DNA of 64,000 bases from Opitutaceae bacterium (lineage in GTDB: Bacteria > Verrucomicrobiota > Verrucomicrobiia > Opitutales > Opitutaceae): positions 123,442-187,441 of the forward strand of contig PLXS01000019.1 in assembly GCA_003151515.1 (NCBI GenBank), given 5' to 3'. The notes under the pieces are model-generated. The model was given only the letters and a program-made list of their open reading frames with translations. It was not told the origin of the DNA and made no database searches. The translations under genes and the position numbers were made by a program. Positions 35,299 to 42,612 of the stretch are shown here, piece after piece (the first letter of the stretch is position 1; each line of letters opens with the position of its first letter).

Positions 35299-36150
35299 CT
35301 ACACGGAAACCTTGAACATCTCGGCGTCCATCGTCCCCTGGGCCACCCGGTTCACGGTGCCCGTCATCCGGATCGAGAACTTGTCGCCAATCTCTATGCC
35401 GATCGCGCCACCCGGCATCCTGACCGAGACCGAGCGGTCCACGAGGCCGAGGCGGTGGGCGACGGCCGCCGCGGCGCTCGAGCTGCTCCCCGAGGCGAGC
35501 GTGTAGCCCGCGCCCCGCTCCCAGATCTCGATCTGGATCGTCGAACGGTCGATGACCTTCAGGAACTGGACGTTCGTGCGGTTCGGGAACCGAGGGTCCA
35601 CCTCGATCTCGGGGCCAAAGCGCCTCGCGAGCTCAGGGGAGAGGTCGCCGACCGGCACGACGCAGTGGGGGTTGCCGATCGTCGCGGCGCAGAAGGTGAA
35701 CGTGCGCCCCGCGGCCCTGATCTCCTCGTTGATCACCTCGCGCGGCGCGCCCGCGACCGGGATTCGCCGGCTGTCGAAGCTCACGCAGCCCATGTCGACG
35801 GTGATGGGCCCGCCCTCCTCGCGCAGCGAGGCCTCGACCACCCCTCCGGGCGTCTCGATCCTGACCGCGCCGGCCGGAGCGCGCTTGGTGTCCCAAAGGT
35901 AGCGCGAGAAGATTCGAAGGCCGTTGCCGGATTTCTCGGCCTCCGAGCCGTCGGGATTGAAGATGCGAAGGGCGAAGTCGGCCTTGGCCGAGGGAAGGGG
36001 GCCCCAGAGGATGCCGTCGGAGCCGATGCCGAAGCTTCGGTGGCAGATGACGCGCACCTGAGCCTCGCTCGGGGCCTTCCACGACGGGAAGTCCGCCGGG
36101 TCCAGGACGATGTAGTCGTTTCCCAGAGCGTGGTACTTGCAGAAGCGCAT
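35299..36150 (-). CDS. DapF-like protein lacking both catalytic cysteines
   Basis: A 283-residue homologue of diaminopimelate epimerase, which makes meso-DAP for lysine and peptidoglycan. The fold is clear (RFCKYHALGNDYIVLD, GIGSDGILWG, FNPDGSEAEKSGNGLRIFSR, IGNPHCVV, WERGAGYTLASG). Yet the two acid/base cysteines of DapF are replaced: NADGSEAExCGNG reads KSGNG (S74), and ERGAGETxACGSG reads GYTLASGSS (S220). The conserved H162 and E211 remain. A cysteine-based two-base racemisation is therefore not possible as known, so another reaction, another ligand or a non-catalytic role is likely. One base separates its start from the upstream gene's stop, and exosortase follows after 11 bp. Confidence 0.8.
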   Translation of the reverse strand: MRFCKYHALGNDYIVLDPADFPSWKAPSEAQVRVICHRSFGIGSDGILWGPLPSAKADFALRIFNPDGSEAEKSGNGLRIFSRYLWDTKRAPAGAVRIETPGGVVEASLREEGGPITVDMGCVSFDSRRIPVAGAPREVINEEIRAAGRTFTFCAATIGNPHCVVPVGDLSPELARRFGPEIEVDPRFPNRTNVQFLKVIDRSTIQIEIWERGAGYTLASGSSSSAAAAVAHRLGLVDRSVSVRMPGGAIGIEIGDKFSIRMTGTVNRVAQGTMDAEMFKVSV

Positions 36151-36151
36151 G

Positions 36152-37654
36152 CTACCTGCCCGCGGCGAGCACCGGGTGCTCGGAGTAGCCGAAGAGCCCG
36201 CGCCGCTTGATCGCCTCGACCACCGGGGTCGGCACCATCGTCTCCCAGCTCGGGTCCCTCTCCTTGATGCGGCGCAGGACGTCGCGCGAGAAGATGTTCA
36301 GGATGTCGGTGTTATATCCCACTATGCTGTCGATGTAATGGTTCTCCAGCAGGTGGGCGTAAAGGTTCGAAAGGTGGTCGACGATCTTCACGTTCTTCGA
36401 GTTTATCAGCACGTTCGTAGTCAGGGACTTGTTCTGGAGCCCGCGCACCTCGCCGCCGGGGGCGATGTACATGTCGTACGCCTCCTGGCGCATCGGGTAG
36501 ATGTAGAGCTTTACCGAGTTGCGGAACAGGCGCCCGAAAGACTCGAGGATCCCGCCCTCCAGGTTCTCGTAGTACTTCTCGTTGAAGATCTCGAGCAGGT
36601 TGTTGATGCCCATCGCCACGCCGATCATCTCCTTGGTGTAGCGCCTGAAGTAGCTCGTCAGCCGGTAGTACTCGGAGTAGTCGGATATGACGACGGTGAA
36701 GCCGATGTCGGCCAGCAGGTCGACGCGCGACAGGAAGTCCTGGGCGTCGAGGCCGCCGTCCGAAAGGAGGTTGTTCATCGTGATCTCCATGAGGACGATG
36801 ACATCCTTGCCCTTGACCAGGGGCTCCTGCACGAACTGTGCCGTGGCGCAGTTGAGCATGTCGACGTTCACGTGGGTGACCGGCCTGAAGCTGCCGCGCT
36901 CGACAAGGATCGCCTTCTTGTGGAGCACCTCCGAGGGCTGGAGCACGTCGCCGGACTTGCCGAACATGACGGCGTTGGTGAGGCCGAACTTGACGAGGTG
37001 GAGCGACATCAGCCGGTTGTCCACGTTCTCGAACGCGGGGCCCGAGAAGCGCAGCATGTCGATCTCGATCCTGTTGCTGCCCAGGTTGTCCTTCAGCGAC
37101 TCGATGAGCTTCGGAAGGTCGCTGCGGTAGTAGAGGGCCCCGTAGATCAGGTTGACGCCCGCGATCCCCAGGGCCTGTTGCTGCAGGACGGCCTCCTTGT
37201 CCCACATGCGCGCGTGAACGACGATCTCGCTCGGCTCCCCCTTGGGCTCCGTCTGGAAGCGAAGCCCCAGCCAGCCGTGGGCCTCGTTGTTGCCCTTGTA
37301 GTTGCTGGTGGCGACCGTGTCGGCGAACACGAAGAAGTTGGTGTGGTCACCCCTCGTGGAGGAAAGGCGCTCGATCAGGAGCTGGTATTCGTGGTCGAGC
37401 ATCAGCTTCAGGCGCTCCCGCGAGACGTAGCGCGGCGCCTTCCCGTAGATCGCGTCGCTGAACACCATGTCGTAGGCCGAGATCGACTTCGCTATCGTTC
37501 CCGAGGCGCCTCCCGCCTGGAAGAACTCGCGGGCGACCTCCTGGCCGGCCCCGATTTCCGCGAATGTTCCGTACTTTGGGGGGTCAAGATTGATGGTCAG
37601 CGCCTTCTGTATGGTCGTAAGGAGCTCCTTGTTCTCGCTCATGCTCTCGCTCAT
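36152..37654 (-). CDS. Conserved soluble protein of unknown function, ~500 residues
   Basis: A 500-residue protein with no signal peptide or clear membrane helix. Distinctive stretches are YGTFAEIGAGQEVAREFFQ, SISAYDMVFSDAIYGK, NNEAHGWLGLRFQ, LGIAGVNLIYGALYYR and IVGYNTDILNIFSRDVL. I recall similar proteins across several phyla being auto-labelled as TonB-dependent receptors, but nothing here looks like a beta-barrel or plug, so that label should not be trusted. The start is uncertain: ATG 37654 (used here), ATG 37642 or 37672. It heads a probable five-gene operon with the DapF-like, exosortase, RskA-like and fabV genes, and is divergent from sppA. Confidence 0.7.
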   Translation of the reverse strand: MSESMSENKELLTTIQKALTINLDPPKYGTFAEIGAGQEVAREFFQAGGASGTIAKSISAYDMVFSDAIYGKAPRYVSRERLKLMLDHEYQLLIERLSSTRGDHTNFFVFADTVATSNYKGNNEAHGWLGLRFQTEPKGEPSEIVVHARMWDKEAVLQQQALGIAGVNLIYGALYYRSDLPKLIESLKDNLGSNRIEIDMLRFSGPAFENVDNRLMSLHLVKFGLTNAVMFGKSGDVLQPSEVLHKKAILVERGSFRPVTHVNVDMLNCATAQFVQEPLVKGKDVIVLMEITMNNLLSDGGLDAQDFLSRVDLLADIGFTVVISDYSEYYRLTSYFRRYTKEMIGVAMGINNLLEIFNEKYYENLEGGILESFGRLFRNSVKLYIYPMRQEAYDMYIAPGGEVRGLQNKSLTTNVLINSKNVKIVDHLSNLYAHLLENHYIDSIVGYNTDILNIFSRDVLRRIKERDPSWETMVPTPVVEAIKRRGLFGYSEHPVLAAGR

Positions 37655-37767
37655 GCCGCGCACAATGCCCATGGCCAAAGGGGATGCAACCCGTTCCTGC
37701 GTAACTTCCCGGCGGCGGCGGATTGGACTGGAGGAAGGGGCGAAACCGGGTAGCGTTTGCGCCAGGA

Positions 37768-39564
37768 ATGAAAAACTTCATCACCTCTATGCTGGGGGCC
37801 CTGGTCGCCCTGGTCATCTTCGCCACCGGCGCCATCCTGCTCCTCATCGGATTCATCGGGGCGATCGTCGCCGTGGGGACCCAGAAGAAGGCGCCCGAGG
37901 TGGTCGACGACTCGTACCTGGTGCTCGACCTGTCGGCGAACATCACGGACGCGCCCCCGGCCGTCGACTTCGGTGAATTCACCGGGGGAAGGACCGAGAC
38001 CCTCCAGTTGCGCTCGCTCACCCGGGCCTTGCGGTACGCGTCGCACGACAGGAGGATCAAGGGGCTGCTTCTCCTCGGCAACCTCTCGCCCGGGGGCTAC
38101 GGCACGGGCTTCGCGGCGCTTCGCGAAGTGCGCGGCGCCATCGGCGACTTCCGCGCCACGGGCAAGCCGGTCGTGGCGTTCATTGACTATGCGACGAACC
38201 GGGACTTCTACCTCGCGACGGCGGCGAGCGACGTGGTCCTGGACCCCTACGGCATGATTCTGATGCCGGGCCTGGCCAGCCAGCCCATCTTCTTCGCCGG
38301 CGCCTTCGAGAAATACGGCATCGGCGTGCAGCTCACACGCGTCGGCAAGTACAAGTCCTTCGCGGAGCCCTTCACGCGCACCTCGATGAGCCCCGAGAAC
38401 CGGGAGCAGGTGCAGAAGCTCCTGGATGACGTCTGGGCCTCGATGATCGCGGACATAGGCCGCACGCGGGGCATCTCGGCCGAGGCGATCCAGACCGTTG
38501 TCGACGCGGAGGGCATCATCAAGCCGGCCGCGGCCCTCAAGGCGCATCTCATCGACCGCGTGGCCTACCGCGACGAGATCGTCGAGCGGCTCAAGAAGGA
38601 GACGGGGATCAGCTCGCCCACAGAGTCATTCAGGCAGATCCCGCTCGCCCTCTACGCGAAGACGGTGCGCCCACCCGTGCCGTCGGGTCGGGGAGAGGTC
38701 GCCATTATCTACGCCGAGGGGGACATCGTCGACGGCGAAGGCGACTCCAACGAGGTCGGCGGCGCCCGCTTCGCCCGGGCGATCAGGGAGCTTCGCGAGG
38801 ACCCGGCGGTGAAGGCCATCGTGCTGCGGGTGAACAGCCCCGGCGGCAGCGCGTCGGCGGCGGAGACGATCCAGCGCGAGCTGCGCCTCGCCCGCAAGTC
38901 GAAGCCCGTCGTGGTGTCGATGGGCTCCTACGCCGCCTCGGGCGGCTACTGGATCAGCGCGTACGGCGACAGGATATTCGCGGAGCCGACTTCGATCACC
39001 GGCTCGATCGGCGTCTTCGGGCTGCAGTTCGACCTGCAGAAGCTCGCCAACGAGCACGGCGTGACCTTCGACAGCGTGAAGACCGGCAAGTTCGCGGACT
39101 CGCTCACGATCGCGCGCCCGAAGACCGATGAGGAGCTGGCGGTCTTCCAGCGCATGGTGGACTGGATCTACGGCCAGTTCATCGCCAAGGTGGCCGAGGG
39201 CCGCAAGCTCAAGCCGAGCTTTGTCGAGGAGATCGCGCAGGGGCGCGTCTGGTCGGGCGCGGAGGCGAAGAAGCTCGGGCTCGTCGACGAGATCGGGGGC
39301 CTGCATGAGGCGGTGAACTACGCGGCCGGCAAGGCCGGGCTCGGCACGAGCTTCCGCGTGGTCGAGTATCCGCGCTCGAAGAACCTCTCCGAGGCGATCG
39401 CCGAGATGCTCGGGCGCTTCAAGCCGGCGAGCCTGCACCTCAAGGCGCCGGGAATCGTGGGCGAGGTGGCCGAGCGGCTGGGCACGGAGCTCGCTCGGCT
39501 CAGGGCCTTCAACGACCCCAGGGGCATCTACGCCAGGATGCCGCTCGACCTGGACATCCGATAG
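37768..39564 (+). CDS. sppA: Signal peptide peptidase SppA, 67K type
   Basis: A membrane-bound serine protease (S49 family) that degrades cleaved signal peptides. The 598-residue protein has an N-terminal anchor (about 5-35) and two tandem S49 domains. The catalytic dyad is split as in E. coli SppA: lysine K196 in VGKYKSFAEPF of the first domain and serine S391 in MGSYAASGGYW of the second. GSIGVFGLQFDLQKL follows. The ATG at 37768 is used because it starts just before the anchor; a TTG at 37723 would add 15 polar residues. Followed 8 bp later by sufT. Confidence 0.94.
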   Translation: MKNFITSMLGALVALVIFATGAILLLIGFIGAIVAVGTQKKAPEVVDDSYLVLDLSANITDAPPAVDFGEFTGGRTETLQLRSLTRALRYASHDRRIKGLLLLGNLSPGGYGTGFAALREVRGAIGDFRATGKPVVAFIDYATNRDFYLATAASDVVLDPYGMILMPGLASQPIFFAGAFEKYGIGVQLTRVGKYKSFAEPFTRTSMSPENREQVQKLLDDVWASMIADIGRTRGISAEAIQTVVDAEGIIKPAAALKAHLIDRVAYRDEIVERLKKETGISSPTESFRQIPLALYAKTVRPPVPSGRGEVAIIYAEGDIVDGEGDSNEVGGARFARAIRELREDPAVKAIVLRVNSPGGSASAAETIQRELRLARKSKPVVVSMGSYAASGGYWISAYGDRIFAEPTSITGSIGVFGLQFDLQKLANEHGVTFDSVKTGKFADSLTIARPKTDEELAVFQRMVDWIYGQFIAKVAEGRKLKPSFVEEIAQGRVWSGAEAKKLGLVDEIGGLHEAVNYAAGKAGLGTSFRVVEYPRSKNLSEAIAEMLGRFKPASLHLKAPGIVGEVAERLGTELARLRAFNDPRGIYARMPLDLDIR

Positions 39565-39572
39565 GAGCCGCG

Positions 39573-40100
39573 ATGGGCCACAGGATCCTTTCCGACTGCC
39601 CGGCGACCGCGATCCCCGCGGGGGACGCCGTGACGCTGGCCGCGGGCGACGAGGTCGACGTCGTGCACACGCTCGGGGGAAACGTCACGGTGCGCACGGA
39701 GCGCGGCCTTTTCCGCATAAGCGGCGAGGACGCCTCCAGGGTCGATGGGCTGGGCCCTGCCGGCGAGGGCGGGGGGCCTGCGCAGGCCTTCAGCGAGCAG
39801 GCGGTGTGGGACGCGCTCAAGACCTGCTTCGACCCGGAGATCCCCGTCAACATCGTCGACTTGGGGCTCATCTACGACCTGTCCATAGAGGGCACCCCGT
39901 CGGGCTCGAACGCGATCGACGTCAAGATGACGCTAACCGCGCCCGGGTGCGGCATGGGGCCCGTAATCGCCGAGGACGCCCGCCGCAAGATAGCCGCACT
40001 TCCGACCGTCGAGCGCGCCAAGGTGCACATCGTCTGGGACCCGGTCTGGAACCCGCGGATGATCTCGGAGGCGGGCCGCAAGGCGCTCGGCCTCGAATAG
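39573..40100 (+). CDS. sufT: SufT-like Fe-S assembly protein (DUF59/MIP18 family)
   Basis: A 175-residue protein with an N-terminal strand-rich region (about 1-65) and a DUF59 domain containing CFDPEIPVNIVDLGLIYDLS, TLTAPGCGMGPVIAEDARRK and VHIVWDPVWNPRMISE. This arrangement is that of SufT, an accessory factor in iron-sulfur cluster maturation. No other suf gene is nearby; it is probably cotranscribed with sppA. Convergent with dus. Confidence 0.85.
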   Translation: MGHRILSDCPATAIPAGDAVTLAAGDEVDVVHTLGGNVTVRTERGLFRISGEDASRVDGLGPAGEGGGPAQAFSEQAVWDALKTCFDPEIPVNIVDLGLIYDLSIEGTPSGSNAIDVKMTLTAPGCGMGPVIAEDARRKIAALPTVERAKVHIVWDPVWNPRMISEAGRKALGLE

Positions 40101-40124
40101 GGGCCTTCGGGGGCCGCGCGGGGC

Positions 40125-41195
40125 CTAGGCCGGCGCGGACTCCAGGTGGCAGGCGTCGGGCGACTCGCAGTTGGGCCTGGCGACCACCCCCGGGTAGGGC
40201 TCCTCGGAGAATTCAGCCTGCGGAGACGAGAGCATGTGCCGGTCGCACGCCCCGAAAAGGTCCGACTCGGTCACCGCCCGGCGCATGTCGCGAAGGAAGT
40301 CGCCCCGGGGGTCGACCCCCTGCCCGACAAAGTTGAGGTACTTCTTCATGCGGCTCACGTGGTAGCGCTCGGGGACGCCCTCGCCCTTCGTCTCGCGGTA
40401 CAGGCGCTCGACGTAGCCGCGGACCTCGCCCAGGGTGGGGCGGTGCTCGGGTGCGCCCCCGAAGCGCTCGCGGCACTGCCTGAAGATCCACGGGTTTCGG
40501 ATCGCGTGGCGGCCGATCATGACGCCCGCGCAGCCCGTCTCCCTGACGATCCCCTCGGCGCGCCGGGCGGAAGTGGCGTTGCCGTTCGCAAGGACGGGGC
40601 AGCGCGCGCTTGCCGCGGCGTGGGCGATCCGGTCGTAGCGCACGCGGCCCCGGTAGAGGTCGCGGACGGTCCTGCCGTGCACCGTGAGCAGGTCGATGCC
40701 GCTCGAGTTCACGACGTCGAGTATCCGCTCGAAATGCTGGTCGTCCTCGAAGCCGATGCGCATTTTCACCGTCAGCAGCCCCGGCACCGCCGCGCGCAGC
40801 GCCGAGAGGATGGAGGCGATGCGATCGGGGTCGCGCAGGAGGCCGCCGCCCACGTTCTTCTTGTAGACCTTCGGGGCCGGGCAGCCGAGGTTCAGGTCGA
40901 TGCCGGCGACCGGGTGGCGCAGGAGCTCCTCCACCGTGCGCAGGATATGGGGGATGTCCTCGCCGATCAGCTGGGCGAACACCGGCCTGCCCGTGTCGTT
41001 CTCGTCTATGCTGCGCAGGATGTGGCGCTCCGGCCGCGACTGCGCGTGGACCCTGAAGAATTCCGTGAAGAAGTAGTCGGGGGCGCCGTAGGAGGCGACC
41101 ACGCGCATGAACGCGAGGTCGGTCACGTCCTGCATGGGCGCCAGGGCCGTCAGGGGCTGGCCGGGGGCGATGGGAGCGGGGAGGGGGCCCGGCAC
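40125..41195 (-). CDS. dus: tRNA-dihydrouridine synthase
   Basis: A flavin enzyme that reduces uridines in the tRNA D-loop. The 356-residue protein shows LAPMQDVTDLAFMRVV (FMN-binding), the catalytic cysteine C105 in NLGCPAPKVYKKNVGGGLL, and GRTVRDLYRG, NGNATSARRAEG and GVMIGRHAIRNPW. The GTG start at 41195 is chosen because it lies 2 bp after the nuclease gene's TAG; a GTG at 41246 would overlap that gene by 49 bp. Which Dus subfamily and which tRNA position cannot be stated. It is the last gene of the long minus-strand series that begins at 47506. Confidence 0.93.
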   Translation of the reverse strand: MPGPLPAPIAPGQPLTALAPMQDVTDLAFMRVVASYGAPDYFFTEFFRVHAQSRPERHILRSIDENDTGRPVFAQLIGEDIPHILRTVEELLRHPVAGIDLNLGCPAPKVYKKNVGGGLLRDPDRIASILSALRAAVPGLLTVKMRIGFEDDQHFERILDVVNSSGIDLLTVHGRTVRDLYRGRVRYDRIAHAAASARCPVLANGNATSARRAEGIVRETGCAGVMIGRHAIRNPWIFRQCRERFGGAPEHRPTLGEVRGYVERLYRETKGEGVPERYHVSRMKKYLNFVGQGVDPRGDFLRDMRRAVTESDLFGACDRHMLSSPQAEFSEEPYPGVVARPNCESPDACHLESAPA

Positions 41196-41197
41196 GG

Positions 41198-41668
41198 CTA
41201 CGTCGACTCCTCCTGGCCCCCCTCGTCGGACTGCTGGGCCCTCCACTGCTCGAGGACGTCCGCCCTGTCCTCCACAGCGTCGAAGACGGCGCGGGCGACG
41301 TAGATGGGGCGCTTGTGCTGGAGGGCAAGGACGATCGAGTCGCTGGGCCGGGCGTCGATCTCGACTATCTTGGTGCCGAGCTCGTTCTCCATCGAGAGCA
41401 GCACCCGGGCGAAGAACGTCTGGTCGCGGGCGTCGTTGACGACGACGCGCTCAAGGCGGGTGCCGAGGCCGATAAGGATGCTGCCGATCAGGTCGTGGGT
41501 CATGGGCCTCTCCCGCTTCACGCCCTCCATCGTCATCTGTATCGCGTTGCCGACCGACTGGTCCACGTAGATGACGAAGGTCTTGTCCTCGTTGCCGAGG
41601 AAGACGGCGCAGCTGTTGAGGGTCGGCACCACCCCCTTGACGGTAACGGCCACTACGTCGTTTTGCAT
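41198..41668 (-). CDS. Bifunctional nuclease (DUF151) family protein
   Basis: A 156-residue soluble protein with the DUF151 core: VVPTLNSCAVFLGNED, YVDQSVGNAIQMTMEGVKRERPMTHDLIGSIL, and FFARVLLSMENE followed by EIDARPSDSIVLAL. The DARPSDSI/VALA motif is the family hallmark. Members have been reported with DNase and RNase activity, but the physiological role is unclear; a UVR motif found in some members is absent. It directly precedes dus (2-bp gap) and lies 80 bp after lpxI. Confidence 0.85.
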   Translation of the reverse strand: MQNDVVAVTVKGVVPTLNSCAVFLGNEDKTFVIYVDQSVGNAIQMTMEGVKRERPMTHDLIGSILIGLGTRLERVVVNDARDQTFFARVLLSMENELGTKIVEIDARPSDSIVLALQHKRPIYVARAVFDAVEDRADVLEQWRAQQSDEGGQEEST

Positions 41669-41748
41669 GTTCGCATCCCGGACCGCTGGGGCCCGATCAT
41701 GGAGATGTTGGGGGGGCCGCGGCCAAAGGCAAGCGGCCCAGCGCGGCC

Positions 41749-42597
41749 CTAGAAGCCGAGCAGGCTCGTCCCCAGCGCCCGCGCCCTGTGCAGGACCAAG
41801 GTCTTCTCGAGGATGATTACCCCGCCCGCCTCGAGGGCGGCCGCCCGTATTCCGCCCTCGTGCATCGCCTCCAGCGTCTTCATCCCGAAGCAGGGCACGT
41901 CGAAGCGGAAATCCTGGCGCGCCTTGACCGTCTTAACGAAGAGGGCCTCGTCGGCCTTCATGGCGCCAGCGCGCCTGAGCATCTCGTTGGTCCCCTCGAA
42001 GGCCTCGACCGCGAGCACGGTGCCCTTGCGCACGACGCAGCCCTGGCCGATGTCCAGGCGCGCGCACTCGCGCGCGATGCTCACCCCGTGCTCAAGGTAC
42101 TCCCTGTCGATCGGGAATCGGCCCCCGGTCATGCAGCCCTTCTCGGCGATGTGCGCGTCGAGGAAGGAGCGGGCGTCGAGCAGCTTGATGCCCAGGTCCT
42201 CGATCTCGCGCGCGATCGCCCCGAAAATCGTCTCGGCGTTGCGGCGCTTGAGGGAGAGGAGTATCCGGGCCGCCTTGAGGTCAGGCCTGAGCCCTCCGAA
42301 GAGGCGTTTTGGCGTGATCTGGCCCGCCATGAGCGCGTAGCCGGCCCCGAACGTCCCGAGGAGGCGCAGCGTCTTTCCGACCTGGCCCACATGGACGATG
42401 TGGCGGTGCTCCTCGGGGAACGAGGCGACGAGCTCCGGGGCGGTCTCGCCCTCGAAGCCGATCAGCCGCAGGGCGATTCCCGCCTTGCGAACCGACTCCG
42501 CGACGAGGCAGGGATAGACGCCCTGGCCCGCGATGAGAGCTATGGGCAGCGACGGGTCAAACTTCTGCGGGAGGTACGCTGAGGGCGGCGTCGGCAA
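41749..42597 (-). CDS. lpxI: UDP-2,3-diacylglucosamine pyrophosphatase LpxI
   Basis: LpxI hydrolyses UDP-2,3-diacylglucosamine to lipid X in lipid A synthesis, in bacteria without LpxH. The 282-residue protein has the N-terminal domain IALIAGQGVYPCLVAESVRKAG and the C-terminal DUF1009 domain with IGQGCVVRKGTVLAVEAFEGT, DVPCFGMKTLEAM and AAALEAGGVIILEK. The start is TTG at 42597, as no ATG or GTG precedes the conserved core. It implies lipopolysaccharide in the outer membrane. It follows the BY-kinase gene by 15 bp. Confidence 0.92.
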   Translation of the reverse strand: MPTPPSAYLPQKFDPSLPIALIAGQGVYPCLVAESVRKAGIALRLIGFEGETAPELVASFPEEHRHIVHVGQVGKTLRLLGTFGAGYALMAGQITPKRLFGGLRPDLKAARILLSLKRRNAETIFGAIAREIEDLGIKLLDARSFLDAHIAEKGCMTGGRFPIDREYLEHGVSIARECARLDIGQGCVVRKGTVLAVEAFEGTNEMLRRAGAMKADEALFVKTVKARQDFRFDVPCFGMKTLEAMHEGGIRAAALEAGGVIILEKTLVLHRARALGTSLLGF

Positions 42598-42612
42598 GGA
42601 CGGTGGGGTGCG

